Shown here: piece by piece, positions 53,570-63,118 of the stretch
Position numbering within the stretch: position 1 is the stretch's first letter
How the letters are laid out: each line of letters opens with the position of its first letter
Source: WJMT01 sp964445575
GTDB lineage: Bacteria; Acidobacteriota; Aminicenantia; Aminicenantales; Aminicenantaceae
Length of the DNA: 64,000 nt
Assembly (NCBI GenBank): GCA_964445575.1
Contig: CAYULB010000007.1
Coordinates: 1-64,000, forward strand
Direction: 5' to 3'
Program-made: the position numbers and the translations under genes
The notes under the pieces: generated by a model
Seen by the model: only the letters and a program-made list of their open reading frames with translations
The model's database searches: none
Told to the model about the DNA's origin: nothing

Positions 53570-55456
53570 TCATGTTTTTTGGTTCTTATACAAACTTCTT
53601 ATATGCTCAACAATACCGTTCGCATCCAACCCAAACATTTTTCTTATCTGCTCTGCCTTTCCTACAGGGTATATCTCTGTTGGAATGGCTATTCTTTTAA
53701 ACTTAACATCAAATCTATTCCTGCTGTCCAATAACTCCCGGACCGCACTTCCGAATCCCCCTGATACAATGCCTTCTTCTGCGGTGACAATGGCATTCCC
53801 TTTTTTTGCAAAACTAAGAATCATATCCTCATCCAGAGGCCTGGCAAATCTTGCGTTCATAACAGCAAGACTTATTCCCTCTGTCTCAAGCTTTTCCGCT
53901 GCTTCCACACAGGAATAAACCATATGACCATAGGCAATAAGGAGGTCTTTCCCTTCCTTTAAAAGTTCTCCTTTCCCAATGGGGATATCTTTAAATCCTT
54001 TATCCATAGGGACTCCAAATGCTTTCCCCTTAGGGAATCGTATAGCAACCGGATGGTTATAAGAAAAAGAAGAACTCAACATATGGCGCAGCTCATTTTC
54101 ATCTTTAGGTGCCATAACAATCATATTAGGAAGATGCCTTAGATAGACAATATCATTGATTCCCTGATGGGTGGGACCATCATCAGGGACAATCCCAGCT
54201 CGGTCTAACGCAAAAACTAGGGGAATATCCATCAAGCCCACATCGTGATAAAGCTGGTCATAGGCTCTTTGGAGAAATGATGAATAGATAGCCACCACAG
54301 GCTTGAATCCATTCAACGCTAAGGCAGCAGAAAAATCAACCGCATGCTGTTCAGCAATACCCACATCAAAAAAACGATCAGGAAATCTATTGGTAAAATT
54401 CTTAAGTCCTGTCCCCTCGGGCATTGCAGCTGTAACAGCCATGATTCTTTCATCTTTTTCCGCCAGTTCTTCGAGGGCCTTGCCAAAAACAGATGAAAAT
54501 GTGGGACGAGGGTCCTTGTTTTCCATTTGACCTGTCTTGATGTCAAAGGGATGAGCACTATGGAACTTTGAAGGGTCACTTTGAGCAGGAAGATAACCCT
54601 TTCCTTTCTGAGTTGCACACAAGACAATTACCGGCCCATCATAATGCTTGGCTTCCTCAAAGGCTTCTATCAAAGACCTGATGCTGTGCCCTTCCACCGC
54701 CCCAATATAACGGATTCCCAGTTCCTCAAACACCAAACCAGGAAAAAAAGTCTTTTTTATCGCTTCTTCAAAAGCTCTTCCTGCTTTTATCAACGGCCAC
54801 CCAATCACTGGAATGGCTTTAAGAAAAGTTTTTGCATGGTCTTTCAGTCTTAAATAATGCTGACCGGAGACAAGATACGTGAGATATTTAGATAAGGCTC
54901 CCACGTTCGGGGAAATGGACATCTCATTGTAATTGAGAACGATCACTATCTGTTCTCTATGGTGGCCTATCTGGTTCAGAGCTTCCCATGCCATCCCTCC
55001 AGTAAGGCCTCCATCTCCAACCACAGCGATTATATTATGGTTCTGCTTTTTTCTGTTTCTGGCCACCGCCATTCCCATAGCAGCTGATAGGGCTGTCGAA
55101 GCATGTCCTGTATTAAAGACATCATGTCTGCTTTCTTCTCTGACTGGGAATCCGGAAATGCCGTCCATGGTTCTGAGCTTATAAAATCTATCCTTCCGGC
55201 CCGTGATTATTTTATGAGTGTAGCACTGATGTCCCACATCCCATATTATTTTATCTTTTGGAGAATCGAACACATAATTCAAAGCTAATGTCAATTCAAC
55301 TACACCCAGATTAGGAGAAAGGTGCCCTCCGTTCTTTGACACAACCTTAATGATCAGATTCCTAATTTCTCCAGCAAGAAGATAAAGCTCCTTTATGGAA
55401 AGTGACTTTAAATCACGAGGGTGATTTATTCGGTCAAGGATATTTTGATTACCCAT
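53570..55456 (-). CDS. dxs: 1-deoxy-D-xylulose-5-phosphate synthase
   Basis: A 628-residue thiamine-diphosphate enzyme for the first step of the MEP isoprenoid pathway. ThDP/Mg site VVGDGGLTGGMAWEALN, the transketolase-like middle with DRAGIVPDDGPTHQG, and a C-terminal transketolase domain. Full length. It overlaps ispA by 8 bp; the pair feeds polyprenyl synthesis. Confidence 0.97.
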   Translation of the reverse strand: MGNQNILDRINHPRDLKSLSIKELYLLAGEIRNLIIKVVSKNGGHLSPNLGVVELTLALNYVFDSPKDKIIWDVGHQCYTHKIITGRKDRFYKLRTMDGISGFPVREESRHDVFNTGHASTALSAAMGMAVARNRKKQNHNIIAVVGDGGLTGGMAWEALNQIGHHREQIVIVLNYNEMSISPNVGALSKYLTYLVSGQHYLRLKDHAKTFLKAIPVIGWPLIKAGRAFEEAIKKTFFPGLVFEELGIRYIGAVEGHSIRSLIEAFEEAKHYDGPVIVLCATQKGKGYLPAQSDPSKFHSAHPFDIKTGQMENKDPRPTFSSVFGKALEELAEKDERIMAVTAAMPEGTGLKNFTNRFPDRFFDVGIAEQHAVDFSAALALNGFKPVVAIYSSFLQRAYDQLYHDVGLMDIPLVFALDRAGIVPDDGPTHQGINDIVYLRHLPNMIVMAPKDENELRHMLSSSFSYNHPVAIRFPKGKAFGVPMDKGFKDIPIGKGELLKEGKDLLIAYGHMVYSCVEAAEKLETEGISLAVMNARFARPLDEDMILSFAKKGNAIVTAEEGIVSGGFGSAVRELLDSRNRFDVKFKRIAIPTEIYPVGKAEQIRKMFGLDANGIVEHIRSLYKNQKT

Positions 55457-56312
55457 TATGACTGTTGACCTCCAAAAGCTTTAATGCCAAGTATTTCAGT
55501 TCACCAGACTTTATGGAACTTTTATCTAAAGCTTTTACCGCTGAATTAACACATTGAAAAAGCTTTTTCCTGGCTTTGCTGCGGCCGTAAAAAAAGAGTG
55601 TATTGGGACTAAACAGCTCTCCTTTCTGAATGTCTTCCTTGGAATCAAGGATATCATCTCTTATTTGAAATGCAAACCCGAGATTCTCTGCATACTCTTT
55701 TAAGGCCTTCTTCTCATCAGAAGAAGCTTTTCCCAGAATGGCTCCGGTCATCACCGATGCTAAGATAAGACTTCCTGTCTTTTTATAAACCAACGATTGA
55801 TAGTCCTCCCATTTGAAATTATCTGAAGAGGCCTTGATGTCTAGATATTGGCCGCCTACCATACCTGAAATCCCAGCAGAGTAGCTGATCTCCTTTGTGG
55901 CTTCAACTTTTTCTGGAAGGTCCTGGGCTTCAACACAAGCCCTCGAAAGAATCTCAAAAGCTAATGTCAGCAAAGCGTCTCCGGAAAGAATAGCCACATC
56001 TTCTCCAAATGCTTTGTGACAGGAAGGCTTCCCCCGTCTAAAATCATCATCATCCATTGCCGGGAGGTCATCGTGTATCAAGGAATAATTATGAATAAGC
56101 TCAATGGCACAGGCAAAAGGAAGGGCTTTTTCACTCCCACATCCGAAATATTCCCCTGTGGCCAATACCAGGATTGGCCTGAATCTTTTCCCCCCTGAAA
56201 AAACTGAATACTTCATAGAATCTTCCAGTTCTCCTTGATAACCCTGGAATATTTCCTTCAGCCGGCTCTCAATCAAACTTCTTTTGCTTTGAATCTTCTC
56301 TTCTATTTTCAT
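55449..56312 (-). CDS. ispA: Polyprenyl synthetase (farnesyl/geranylgeranyl type)
   Basis: A 287-residue trans-prenyltransferase with the first Asp-rich motif HDDLPAMDDDDFRRGKP and the second QIRDDILD. Short-chain product class is likely from its position between dxs and xseB; chain length cannot be fixed from sequence alone here. Confidence 0.94.
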   Translation of the reverse strand: MKIEEKIQSKRSLIESRLKEIFQGYQGELEDSMKYSVFSGGKRFRPILVLATGEYFGCGSEKALPFACAIELIHNYSLIHDDLPAMDDDDFRRGKPSCHKAFGEDVAILSGDALLTLAFEILSRACVEAQDLPEKVEATKEISYSAGISGMVGGQYLDIKASSDNFKWEDYQSLVYKKTGSLILASVMTGAILGKASSDEKKALKEYAENLGFAFQIRDDILDSKEDIQKGELFSPNTLFFYGRSKARKKLFQCVNSAVKALDKSSIKSGELKYLALKLLEVNSHNG

Positions 56313-56315
56313 TTT

Positions 56316-56618
56316 TTAAAACGGGAGGGGTTCATCATCCCCATCATCTGGATCTTCTTCATCCTTGTTCTCTTCTGAAGAATCCTTTTCCACTTCCTCT
56401 ATATCAAAAGGCTTAGCCGAAACATTCCCTTCTTCGTCTTTAAGAAGGATCTCAACTTTTTTTTCAGCTTTTTTGAGTTCATTTCTTAAAAACTTAGCCA
56501 GCTTCACTCCTTTTTCAAATAGTTTTAAAGACTCATCCAAAGACAGATTTCCCTGCTCTAATTTCTCTACAGTTGTTTCTAAATCCTTGAGTGCTTTCTC
56601 AAAATTAAGCTCTTTCAT
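56316..56618 (-). CDS. xseB: Exodeoxyribonuclease VII small subunit
   Basis: A 100-residue protein, coiled-coil core (about 1-65, NFEKALKDLETTVEKLEQG) typical of XseB, with an extra acidic tail (about 70-100, rich in D/E) not usual in the family. Paired with xseA 24 bp upstream. Confidence 0.92.
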   Translation of the reverse strand: MKELNFEKALKDLETTVEKLEQGNLSLDESLKLFEKGVKLAKFLRNELKKAEKKVEILLKDEEGNVSAKPFDIEEVEKDSSEENKDEEDPDDGDDEPLPF

Positions 56619-56642
56619 TGTTGTCTCCTAATACACGTTAAA

Positions 56643-57980
56643 TTATTTTTTCTTGTATCTGTCTTCAATCCCTTTTTGCTTGTCCACTGAATCCACCTTA
56701 CAGCTAAACTCTCCTTTAAAAAAAGAAACAGTCATTTTTTTTCCTTTCTCAACCTCATCAACAGTCTGGACCAGTTTATCTTTTCCGCTTTCCCAGCACA
56801 AGGTATATCCCTTTTTCAATATATTCAAAGGGCTCAGACTGTGCAATTGGGAAGCCAGCATCTCCCATCTGCTTTGGAGGCGGCCCATTTTTTCTCTAAT
56901 GAGAGAGGTCATTTTTTCTTCTGCCAGTCTTACATCTGACCTGTATTCAGCCATTTTTTTCTGCTCGTCCTGGATAAAATCAAAAGCTCTTATCTCCAGG
57001 TCATCGACAAGCTGCGATAAATGATACAGACGTTCTTTGAACCTTTGGAAAGCCCGATGTCTAATCATCTCCATGACCCTATTTTTTCTTTCCTGGGTCA
57101 TATACCTCATTTGGTGCTGCATTCTCCTTTCCAAACTCTCAATCCTCTCCGCAAAAGCCTGCTCCTTTTCTATAAGAATTTCTGCTGCTGCTGAAGGTGT
57201 GGAGGCTCGCTTGTCAGCAACAAAGTCTGCGATGGTGAAATCAATCTCGTGGCCCACCGCTGAAATTATGGGAACAAGACACCGGGATATGGCTCTGGCA
57301 ACCTTTTCTTCATTAAACGCCCATAAATCTTCTATAGAGCCTCCTCCTCTCCCCACAATAATGACATCTATATCCGGAACCTCCCCCAAGTAATCCAAAG
57401 CCTCTACTATCTCCTCTGCCGCCCCTTCTCCCTGGACTCTTACGGGAAAAATCATAATGTGGAGCTTTGCAAATCTTCTCTCAATTGTCTGAAGGATATC
57501 AATTATGGCTGCTCCTCTTGGAGAAGTTATCACTCCAACCTTTTTGGGAAGCAGAGGAATTTTTCTCTTTTTTTCGGATTTAAAAAGCCCTTCTTCTTCC
57601 AGCTTCTTCTTCAACTGCTCAAAAGCAAGTTGAAGAGCTCCTTTCCCTTTAGGTTCCACTGCCTCTACCTGGATCTGGTATTGACCTCTCTGTGAATACA
57701 CACTGATAGGTCCTTTACAAATAACCTGTATTCCATCCTTCATTTCAAAAGGTATTTTTGCAGCATTGGAGCGCCACATAACAGCTCGCAGCTGAGCCTT
57801 TTCATCTTTCAAATCAAAATATAGATGCTGGGAATGAGCACGCTTAAAATTAGACACTTCTCCTTCTACCCAAACCAACGGGAATTTGCTTTCCAGCTCA
57901 TTTTTAATGAGACGAGTGATTTCCGAAACCGAGTAGACTTTTATTTTTTCTGGAATGCTGTTATTCTTCACCTTCCCCAC
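56643..57980 (-). CDS. xseA: Exodeoxyribonuclease VII large subunit
   Basis: A 445-residue catalytic subunit that degrades single-stranded DNA. N-terminal OB fold (about 15-110, LVWVEGEVSNFKR), the nuclease core with VGVITSPRGAAI, VGRGGGSIEDLWAFN and SAVGHEIDFTI, and a long C-terminal coiled coil. It overlaps ymdB by 20 bp. Confidence 0.96.
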   Translation of the reverse strand: MGKVKNNSIPEKIKVYSVSEITRLIKNELESKFPLVWVEGEVSNFKRAHSQHLYFDLKDEKAQLRAVMWRSNAAKIPFEMKDGIQVICKGPISVYSQRGQYQIQVEAVEPKGKGALQLAFEQLKKKLEEEGLFKSEKKRKIPLLPKKVGVITSPRGAAIIDILQTIERRFAKLHIMIFPVRVQGEGAAEEIVEALDYLGEVPDIDVIIVGRGGGSIEDLWAFNEEKVARAISRCLVPIISAVGHEIDFTIADFVADKRASTPSAAAEILIEKEQAFAERIESLERRMQHQMRYMTQERKNRVMEMIRHRAFQRFKERLYHLSQLVDDLEIRAFDFIQDEQKKMAEYRSDVRLAEEKMTSLIREKMGRLQSRWEMLASQLHSLSPLNILKKGYTLCWESGKDKLVQTVDEVEKGKKMTVSFFKGEFSCKVDSVDKQKGIEDRYKKK

Positions 57981-58761
57981 CCATTTTCACTCTTTCAATC
58001 CATAAAGTCTTTCCAGTTGGGAGGTCAACCTCCAGGTAGACGGCATTGAGGATAAATCCTTCCTTTGAGGGTCCAAATCTCTGAGGACGAAAAGTGAGGA
58101 ATCTGTCCACAGCCTGCTCTTTTTTAATGCCAATGACCGACTGATATCCCCCCACCATTCCTACATCTGTAATGTACCCTGTCCCTTGGGGAAGGATTCT
58201 TTCGTCTGCTGTGGCCACATGAGTGTGAGTGCCAAGTACGGCAGAAACTCTTCCATCAAGATACCAACCTAAAGCCTGTTTCTCAGAAGTTGCTTCGGCG
58301 TGAAAATCCACAAGAATAACAGAAGTCTTTTTTTCTAAGATTTCAATCTGCTGATCAGCTATTCTAAAGGGACAATCAATGGGTTCCATAAACACCCTTC
58401 CCTGCAGGTTTAAAAAAGCCACTTTTCTGCCTTTAGGGTCCTCCACGGTACAGGCTCCTCTTCCTGGACACGGAGGTGGATAATTCGCAGGCCTGATGAG
58501 CCGGGGTTCCTGGTCTAAATAATCCAGTGCTTCCTTTTTATCCCAAACATGATTGCCTGAAGTCAAAACATCAACACTTGAAAAAAGTTCTTTCCCGACT
58601 TTTTCTGTAACGCCGATTCCCCCTGCAGAGTTCTCCCCATTTCCAGCAATGAGCGAAGGTTGGTACTTCTCCTTTAAATAAGAAAGACATCTTTTTAAGC
58701 CATTTCTCCCGGGCCTTCCTATAATATCACCGAAAAACAACAGCTTTAGTTTATCTTGCAT
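57961..58761 (-). CDS. ymdB: YmdB-family metallophosphoesterase (TIGR00282)
   Basis: A 266-residue cyclic-nucleotide phosphodiesterase-like protein: [43 protein letters not shown] and [12 protein letters not shown] coordinate two metals. In Bacillus, YmdB works with RNase Y in gene-expression control, and here ymdB directly follows rny (11-bp overlap). Confidence 0.93.
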   Translation of the reverse strand: MQDKLKLLFFGDIIGRPGRNGLKRCLSYLKEKYQPSLIAGNGENSAGGIGVTEKVGKELFSSVDVLTSGNHVWDKKEALDYLDQEPRLIRPANYPPPCPGRGACTVEDPKGRKVAFLNLQGRVFMEPIDCPFRIADQQIEILEKKTSVILVDFHAEATSEKQALGWYLDGRVSAVLGTHTHVATADERILPQGTGYITDVGMVGGYQSVIGIKKEQAVDRFLTFRPQRFGPSKEGFILNAVYLEVDLPTGKTLWIERVKMGGEGEE

Positions 58762-60313
58762 ACTCCACTGCTCTCATTTCCCGGATAACCGTCACCTTTA
58801 TTTGGCCTGGATAATCCAGCTCATCTTTTATCTTTCTGGCAATGTCTTTAGCAACCGATGAAGCTTGTTCATCAGAAATCCTCTGGCTCTCAACGATAAT
58901 CCTTATTTCACGGCCCGCCTGAAGAGCAAACGCTTTCGCCACTCCCTTAAAAGAATTAGCGATCTCTTCAAGCTTTTCCAGCCTCTTAATGTATGTCTCC
59001 AAAAGCTCTCTTCTTGCTCCTGGCCGAGCAGCTGAAAGTGTGTCAGCAGCCTGGACCAGCACCGCTTCTACAGAAGGAAATTCAATGTCCCTATGATGAG
59101 AAGCAATGGCGTCACAGACTTCTCTGGACTCTCCATATTTCTTAGTTAAGGACACACTGAGTTCGGTGTGGGTTCCTTCTACTTCCCTGTCGACAGCTTT
59201 TCCTATATCGTGCAGTAATCCAGCTCTTAAGGAAACTTTCTCATTAGCTCCCAATTCTTTAGCCATCAAGGCTGAAAGATAAGCCACTTCTTTGGAATGC
59301 TGGAGAACATTCTGACCAAAACTGGTTCTGTACTTCAATTTGCCCAGTATTTTTATCAGCTCGGGATGCAGATCTTGAATCCTAAGTCCTAAGGCTACTG
59401 ATTCTCCTTCCTGTTTGATCTTCTCATCTAATTCCTTTTTTACTTTCTCAACCACATCTTCAATCCTGGCGGGATGTATCCGGCCGTCAACAATAAGTTT
59501 TTCAATCGCCAACCGGGCTGTTTCTCTGCGGATAGGATCAAAACTCGAAAGAATCACGGCCTCCGGAGTATCATCTACAATGATATCCACCCCTGTGGCC
59601 ATTTCTAAAGATCGGATATTTCTTCCTTCTCTTCCGATAATTCGGCCTTTCATATCATCAGAAGGAAGGTCAACCACAGACACAGTGGTTTCAACAACAT
59701 GTTCAGCGGCAGATCTCTGAATAGCCTGACTAATGATATCTCTGGCTATGTTTTGGCACTTTTCTTTTGTTTCCTCCTCAATCTCCTTCACTATTTGTAC
59801 AGATTCAAGTTTCGCCTCATCTTCTATGTGCTTAATCAGCTCCCTTTTTGCTTCTTCTTGGGTAAAATTCCCTACTCTTTCCAATTCAGCAATAGCTTTC
59901 TGTCTCAATTCTTGGTTTTCTTTTTCCTTCCCCTCCAGGTCACGCTCCCGGGCATACAACATCTGCTCCTTATTTGAATTGTTTCTTTCTTTTCGCTCCA
60001 AATTTTTAAACTTCCTTTCTAAATTTTCCTCCTTTTGGACAAGCCTCCTCTCCATGTCACTGAGTTTCCTGCGCTTGTTTCTCGTTTGATTCTCAAACTC
60101 AGACTTTAAATTGAGAAATTTTTCCTTAGCCTCTATGGAAGCTTCCCTCTTGATCTTTTCTGCTTCCTCCTGAGCCTTTTCGATTATTTCTTTTGCTTCT
60201 TCCTTAGCCCTTAAAACTGACTGGACTCCTGACTTTTTCTTTATCAAAAAAAACACCAGGAACCCATTTAAGAGCCCGAAAAAAACAAAAGCGATGATTA
60301 CGCCCAAATTCAC
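58751..60313 (-). CDS. rny: Ribonuclease Y
   Basis: A 520-residue membrane-anchored endoribonuclease. N-terminal TM helix (about 5-24), a long charged coiled coil (about 30-205), a KH domain (about 210-275, [15 protein letters not shown]) and an HD domain ([10 protein letters not shown] and ASHHRD). The GTG at 60313 is chosen because GGAGG lies 8 bases upstream; the TTG at 60328 overlaps that site. It initiates mRNA decay. Confidence 0.95.
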   Translation of the reverse strand: MNLGVIIAFVFFGLLNGFLVFFLIKKKSGVQSVLRAKEEAKEIIEKAQEEAEKIKREASIEAKEKFLNLKSEFENQTRNKRRKLSDMERRLVQKEENLERKFKNLERKERNNSNKEQMLYARERDLEGKEKENQELRQKAIAELERVGNFTQEEAKRELIKHIEDEAKLESVQIVKEIEEETKEKCQNIARDIISQAIQRSAAEHVVETTVSVVDLPSDDMKGRIIGREGRNIRSLEMATGVDIIVDDTPEAVILSSFDPIRRETARLAIEKLIVDGRIHPARIEDVVEKVKKELDEKIKQEGESVALGLRIQDLHPELIKILGKLKYRTSFGQNVLQHSKEVAYLSALMAKELGANEKVSLRAGLLHDIGKAVDREVEGTHTELSVSLTKKYGESREVCDAIASHHRDIEFPSVEAVLVQAADTLSAARPGARRELLETYIKRLEKLEEIANSFKGVAKAFALQAGREIRIIVESQRISDEQASSVAKDIARKIKDELDYPGQIKVTVIREMRAVEYAR

Positions 60314-60479
60314 TTCTATCACCTCCAACTACCGGGCGACAGAGGAGACAAAAGTTAGGAGGTATGTTTAAATCAAAAAAGAGAATCAACAGTTGGTAAT
60401 GAACTAAGCATCAATAACTTTAACACCTTTTTCCCTAAAAAATATTTCATTTATTTACTCTATTCCCATTATTCAAAAT

Positions 60480-60809
60480 TTATTTTCTTGCACGTTCCTC
60501 TTCTTTATGTTCAATTATATTTTTTGAAATATGATCCTCCAAGCTTTCAATTTCTCTCTCCATGTGCCCTATAGCTTCATTTAATTTATCTAACTTCTTT
60601 TGTGAAAGAAAAAATTCATCTGCAATGTTTAAAGCGGCCAGCACCGCTATTTTTAAAGTGTCTTTTGATTTAGACTTCATCGCCACCTTACGCATTTTCT
60701 TGTCTACATATGAAGTAAGGTGACTGACATACTTTTCATCCTCAGCTCCTTTTACTTTTATTCTAAATTTCTGGTCAAATATTTCGATTTCAATAACTTT
60801 ATCAATCAT
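60480..60809 (-). CDS. zapA: Cell division protein ZapA
   Basis: A 109-residue ZapA: globular N-terminal part (IEIFDQKFRIKV, SYVDKKMR) and a C-terminal coiled coil (about 65-105). It bundles FtsZ. The start overlaps the coiled-coil gene upstream. About 165 bp of AT-rich, non-coding DNA separates it from rny; nothing recognisable (6S RNA was considered) lies there. Confidence 0.92.
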   Translation of the reverse strand: MIDKVIEIEIFDQKFRIKVKGAEDEKYVSHLTSYVDKKMRKVAMKSKSKDTLKIAVLAALNIADEFFLSQKKLDKLNEAIGHMEREIESLEDHISKNIIEHKEEERARK

Positions 60810-61066
60810 ATCCCGATTTTATCGATTTTACCAATTATCGACTCTATCCTTTTCTTAATCTCTTCTCTCTCATTTTGGAAAGACTTTAGATTTTCACCTA
60901 ACTTCCCCGCTTCTTTGGCTTTAAGAGCCAGCTCTTTCTTCTCCCTTTTCAACTCATCTAATTCCTGATTCATCCTTTCATTCTCAGCAGAAAGCTCATT
61001 GATGTAATCGAGAATCTTTCCGATTTTCCCTTCTAGGATTTTAATCCTTTCCAGTTCGCTTGTCAA
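60806..61066 (-). CDS. Small coiled-coil protein, ZapB-like
   Basis: An 86-residue protein that is almost entirely heptad-patterned coiled coil (E/K/L-rich). It sits between pheT and zapA and overlaps both by 4 bp. Position suggests a ZapB-type FtsZ accessory; sequence identity cannot prove it. Confidence 0.75.
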   Translation of the reverse strand: MTSELERIKILEGKIGKILDYINELSAENERMNQELDELKREKKELALKAKEAGKLGENLKSFQNEREEIKKRIESIIGKIDKIGI

Positions 61067-63117
61067 TCTTGGCCTCCTCCCCTTAAATTTAACCCGAATT
61101 CTGTATTCAAAGCCTTAATAATTTTTTCTTGAAACGTGTCTGCTTCTTCCGCAAGAAGGGTCCTTTCAGGATGACGAAAAACAAAACGAAAAGACAAACT
61201 CACCTTATCTTTAGGTATTCCCTTCCCTTTAAATCGATCATACAAAATATAATCTTCAAGGTAAGGTATTTTCAGCTTTTCAATACAGTCCTTTATCCCC
61301 TGATAACTTACAGCCTGGTCAGAAAGAAAAGAAATATCCCGGACTATCCCAGGATAACGGCTAACCGGGGAGTATTTAAAAGATTTGGGCTGTTTTTCGA
61401 GCAGGCTCCCCAGGTTTATCTCTGCAGCCCATACTGGTTCTTCAATAGAATAGGCATCAACGATAGACTTTTTTAAGCCCCCCATGACTCCAATTTTTTC
61501 TCCCTTATAGTATAAACTGAGGGAATAGTTTTCTTCAAAAAAAGGACCCTCTTCTTTTTTAAAAGAAAAGTCATCAAACTTGAGATGATGAAACAGTTCT
61601 TCGCAAGTTCCTTTCAAATGGAAAAAATCTGACCTCTCCGGCTCCTTCTGCCAAAAATCAATATCCAACTGTCCCATGGTGGCAAAGGCAAGAGAATATC
61701 TTTCAAAACACTCTTCATCTTTTTTAAAAAATATATTGCCAATCTCAAAAACATGAACTCCTTCAGCTCCTCTGTTTATGTTCCAGGCTGTATTCACAAG
61801 AAGTCCTTCCAGTATAGTGGTCCTTAATAAAGAGGCTTTTGATGAAACCGGATTTCTTATTTCAACGGCATCCAATCCTGTTTTGAACAGTTTTTCTTTC
61901 TCTGAGTCCATAAAGCTGTAGTTAACAACTTCGTCAAATCCTTTATGGAGAAAAACTTCTCTAACATTGTCTTCAAATTCTTTCCTTTTATTGAATTCTA
62001 AATTAATCCCCCGCCATACGGGAAGATGGGAGGGAATATTGTCGTATCCGTAAAAACGAGCTATTTCTTCTATCAAATCAGCTTCCCGCGATATATCCAC
62101 TCTAAAAGAAGGGACTTGTACCCTCCATATCCCTTCCCTCTGCTTTTCAAATTGAAATCCGATCCTTTTTAAAAAATCAATGATAAAATCTTCTTCAATT
62201 TCAATCCCCAAGAGCTCTGAAACGCGGTGATGACGCAGCACCACAGTCCTGATTTTTCTGGGTTTAGGATAGACATCGACCATGCCGTGAAGGGCTTTTC
62301 CTCCCGTCTGTGTTAATAACGACGCCACCATACGCGCAGCTTCTGGGGGGAAAGAAATATCAGTTCCCCTCTCAAAACGATACGAAGCATCTGTTTGGAG
62401 ACCTATTTTTTTCCATGTTTTGCGAATAGATACTGGATCAAAACAAGCACTTTCAATAAATATATCCCGGCTTTCTTCTGTAACAGCGGTGTCTTCTCCC
62501 CCTACTACTCCTGCAATAGCTACAGGTCTTTGCTCATCCGCAATGACCAGCATATCATTAGTCAGAGCAATCTTCTCTCCTCCCAGAATTTTAATTTCTT
62601 CTCCTTTCCTGGCCTTCCTCACGATGATTTTATTTCCTTTGAGTTTATCCAAATCAAAAGCATGAATAGGCTGGGCAGTAGAAAACAAAACATAATTGGT
62701 CACATCCACAACATTGTTCACGGGAGATAATCCCATGGACTGAATCCTCTTTTTCAACCATGAAGGAGAATGGCCTCCTTGGACTTCTTTCACAATCATC
62801 CCACAGTACCGGGGACAAAGGTCCTCTTCCAGTACCTGAACATCAAACACATCCGTTATCTTCTCCGTACCCTCCACCAATGGAAATTTTCGTTCCTTCA
62901 GGGAAGTCCCCCGACTGGCAGCAATTTCCCTGGCAACCCCCAAATGACCGAGAGTATCGGGTCGGTTTGCATAGGTCTCAACCTCAAGAATAGCATCTCC
63001 ATCCCGCTCTTCCCAATGGTCCACCAACAGACCAATATTATTCATTTCTTCGACCAGTTCTTCAGGGAATATTTTCAAATCCAGATATTCCTTTAACCAG
63101 CTTATGCTTATCTTCAT
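61063..63117 (-). CDS. pheT: Phenylalanine-tRNA ligase beta subunit, short form
   Basis: A 684-residue PheT. The B1 start (MKISISWLKEYLDL) runs straight into the EVETYANRPDTLGHLGVARE segment. The EMAP-like tRNA-binding domain normally inserted near residues 40-150 is therefore missing; usual bacterial PheT has about 800 residues. B3/B4, B5 and the C-terminal FDX-ACB anticodon-binding domain (about 590-680) are present. It is packed with pheS (1-bp gap). Confidence 0.95.
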   Translation of the reverse strand: MKISISWLKEYLDLKIFPEELVEEMNNIGLLVDHWEERDGDAILEVETYANRPDTLGHLGVAREIAASRGTSLKERKFPLVEGTEKITDVFDVQVLEEDLCPRYCGMIVKEVQGGHSPSWLKKRIQSMGLSPVNNVVDVTNYVLFSTAQPIHAFDLDKLKGNKIIVRKARKGEEIKILGGEKIALTNDMLVIADEQRPVAIAGVVGGEDTAVTEESRDIFIESACFDPVSIRKTWKKIGLQTDASYRFERGTDISFPPEAARMVASLLTQTGGKALHGMVDVYPKPRKIRTVVLRHHRVSELLGIEIEEDFIIDFLKRIGFQFEKQREGIWRVQVPSFRVDISREADLIEEIARFYGYDNIPSHLPVWRGINLEFNKRKEFEDNVREVFLHKGFDEVVNYSFMDSEKEKLFKTGLDAVEIRNPVSSKASLLRTTILEGLLVNTAWNINRGAEGVHVFEIGNIFFKKDEECFERYSLAFATMGQLDIDFWQKEPERSDFFHLKGTCEELFHHLKFDDFSFKKEEGPFFEENYSLSLYYKGEKIGVMGGLKKSIVDAYSIEEPVWAAEINLGSLLEKQPKSFKYSPVSRYPGIVRDISFLSDQAVSYQGIKDCIEKLKIPYLEDYILYDRFKGKGIPKDKVSLSFRFVFRHPERTLLAEEADTFQEKIIKALNTEFGLNLRGGGQD

Positions 63118-63118
63118 T

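Noticed and set aside
60329..60479. 6S RNA between zapA and rny
   Set aside because: 6S RNA often lies near zapA, but this AT-rich gap shows no long rod-like stem with a central bubble and is short.
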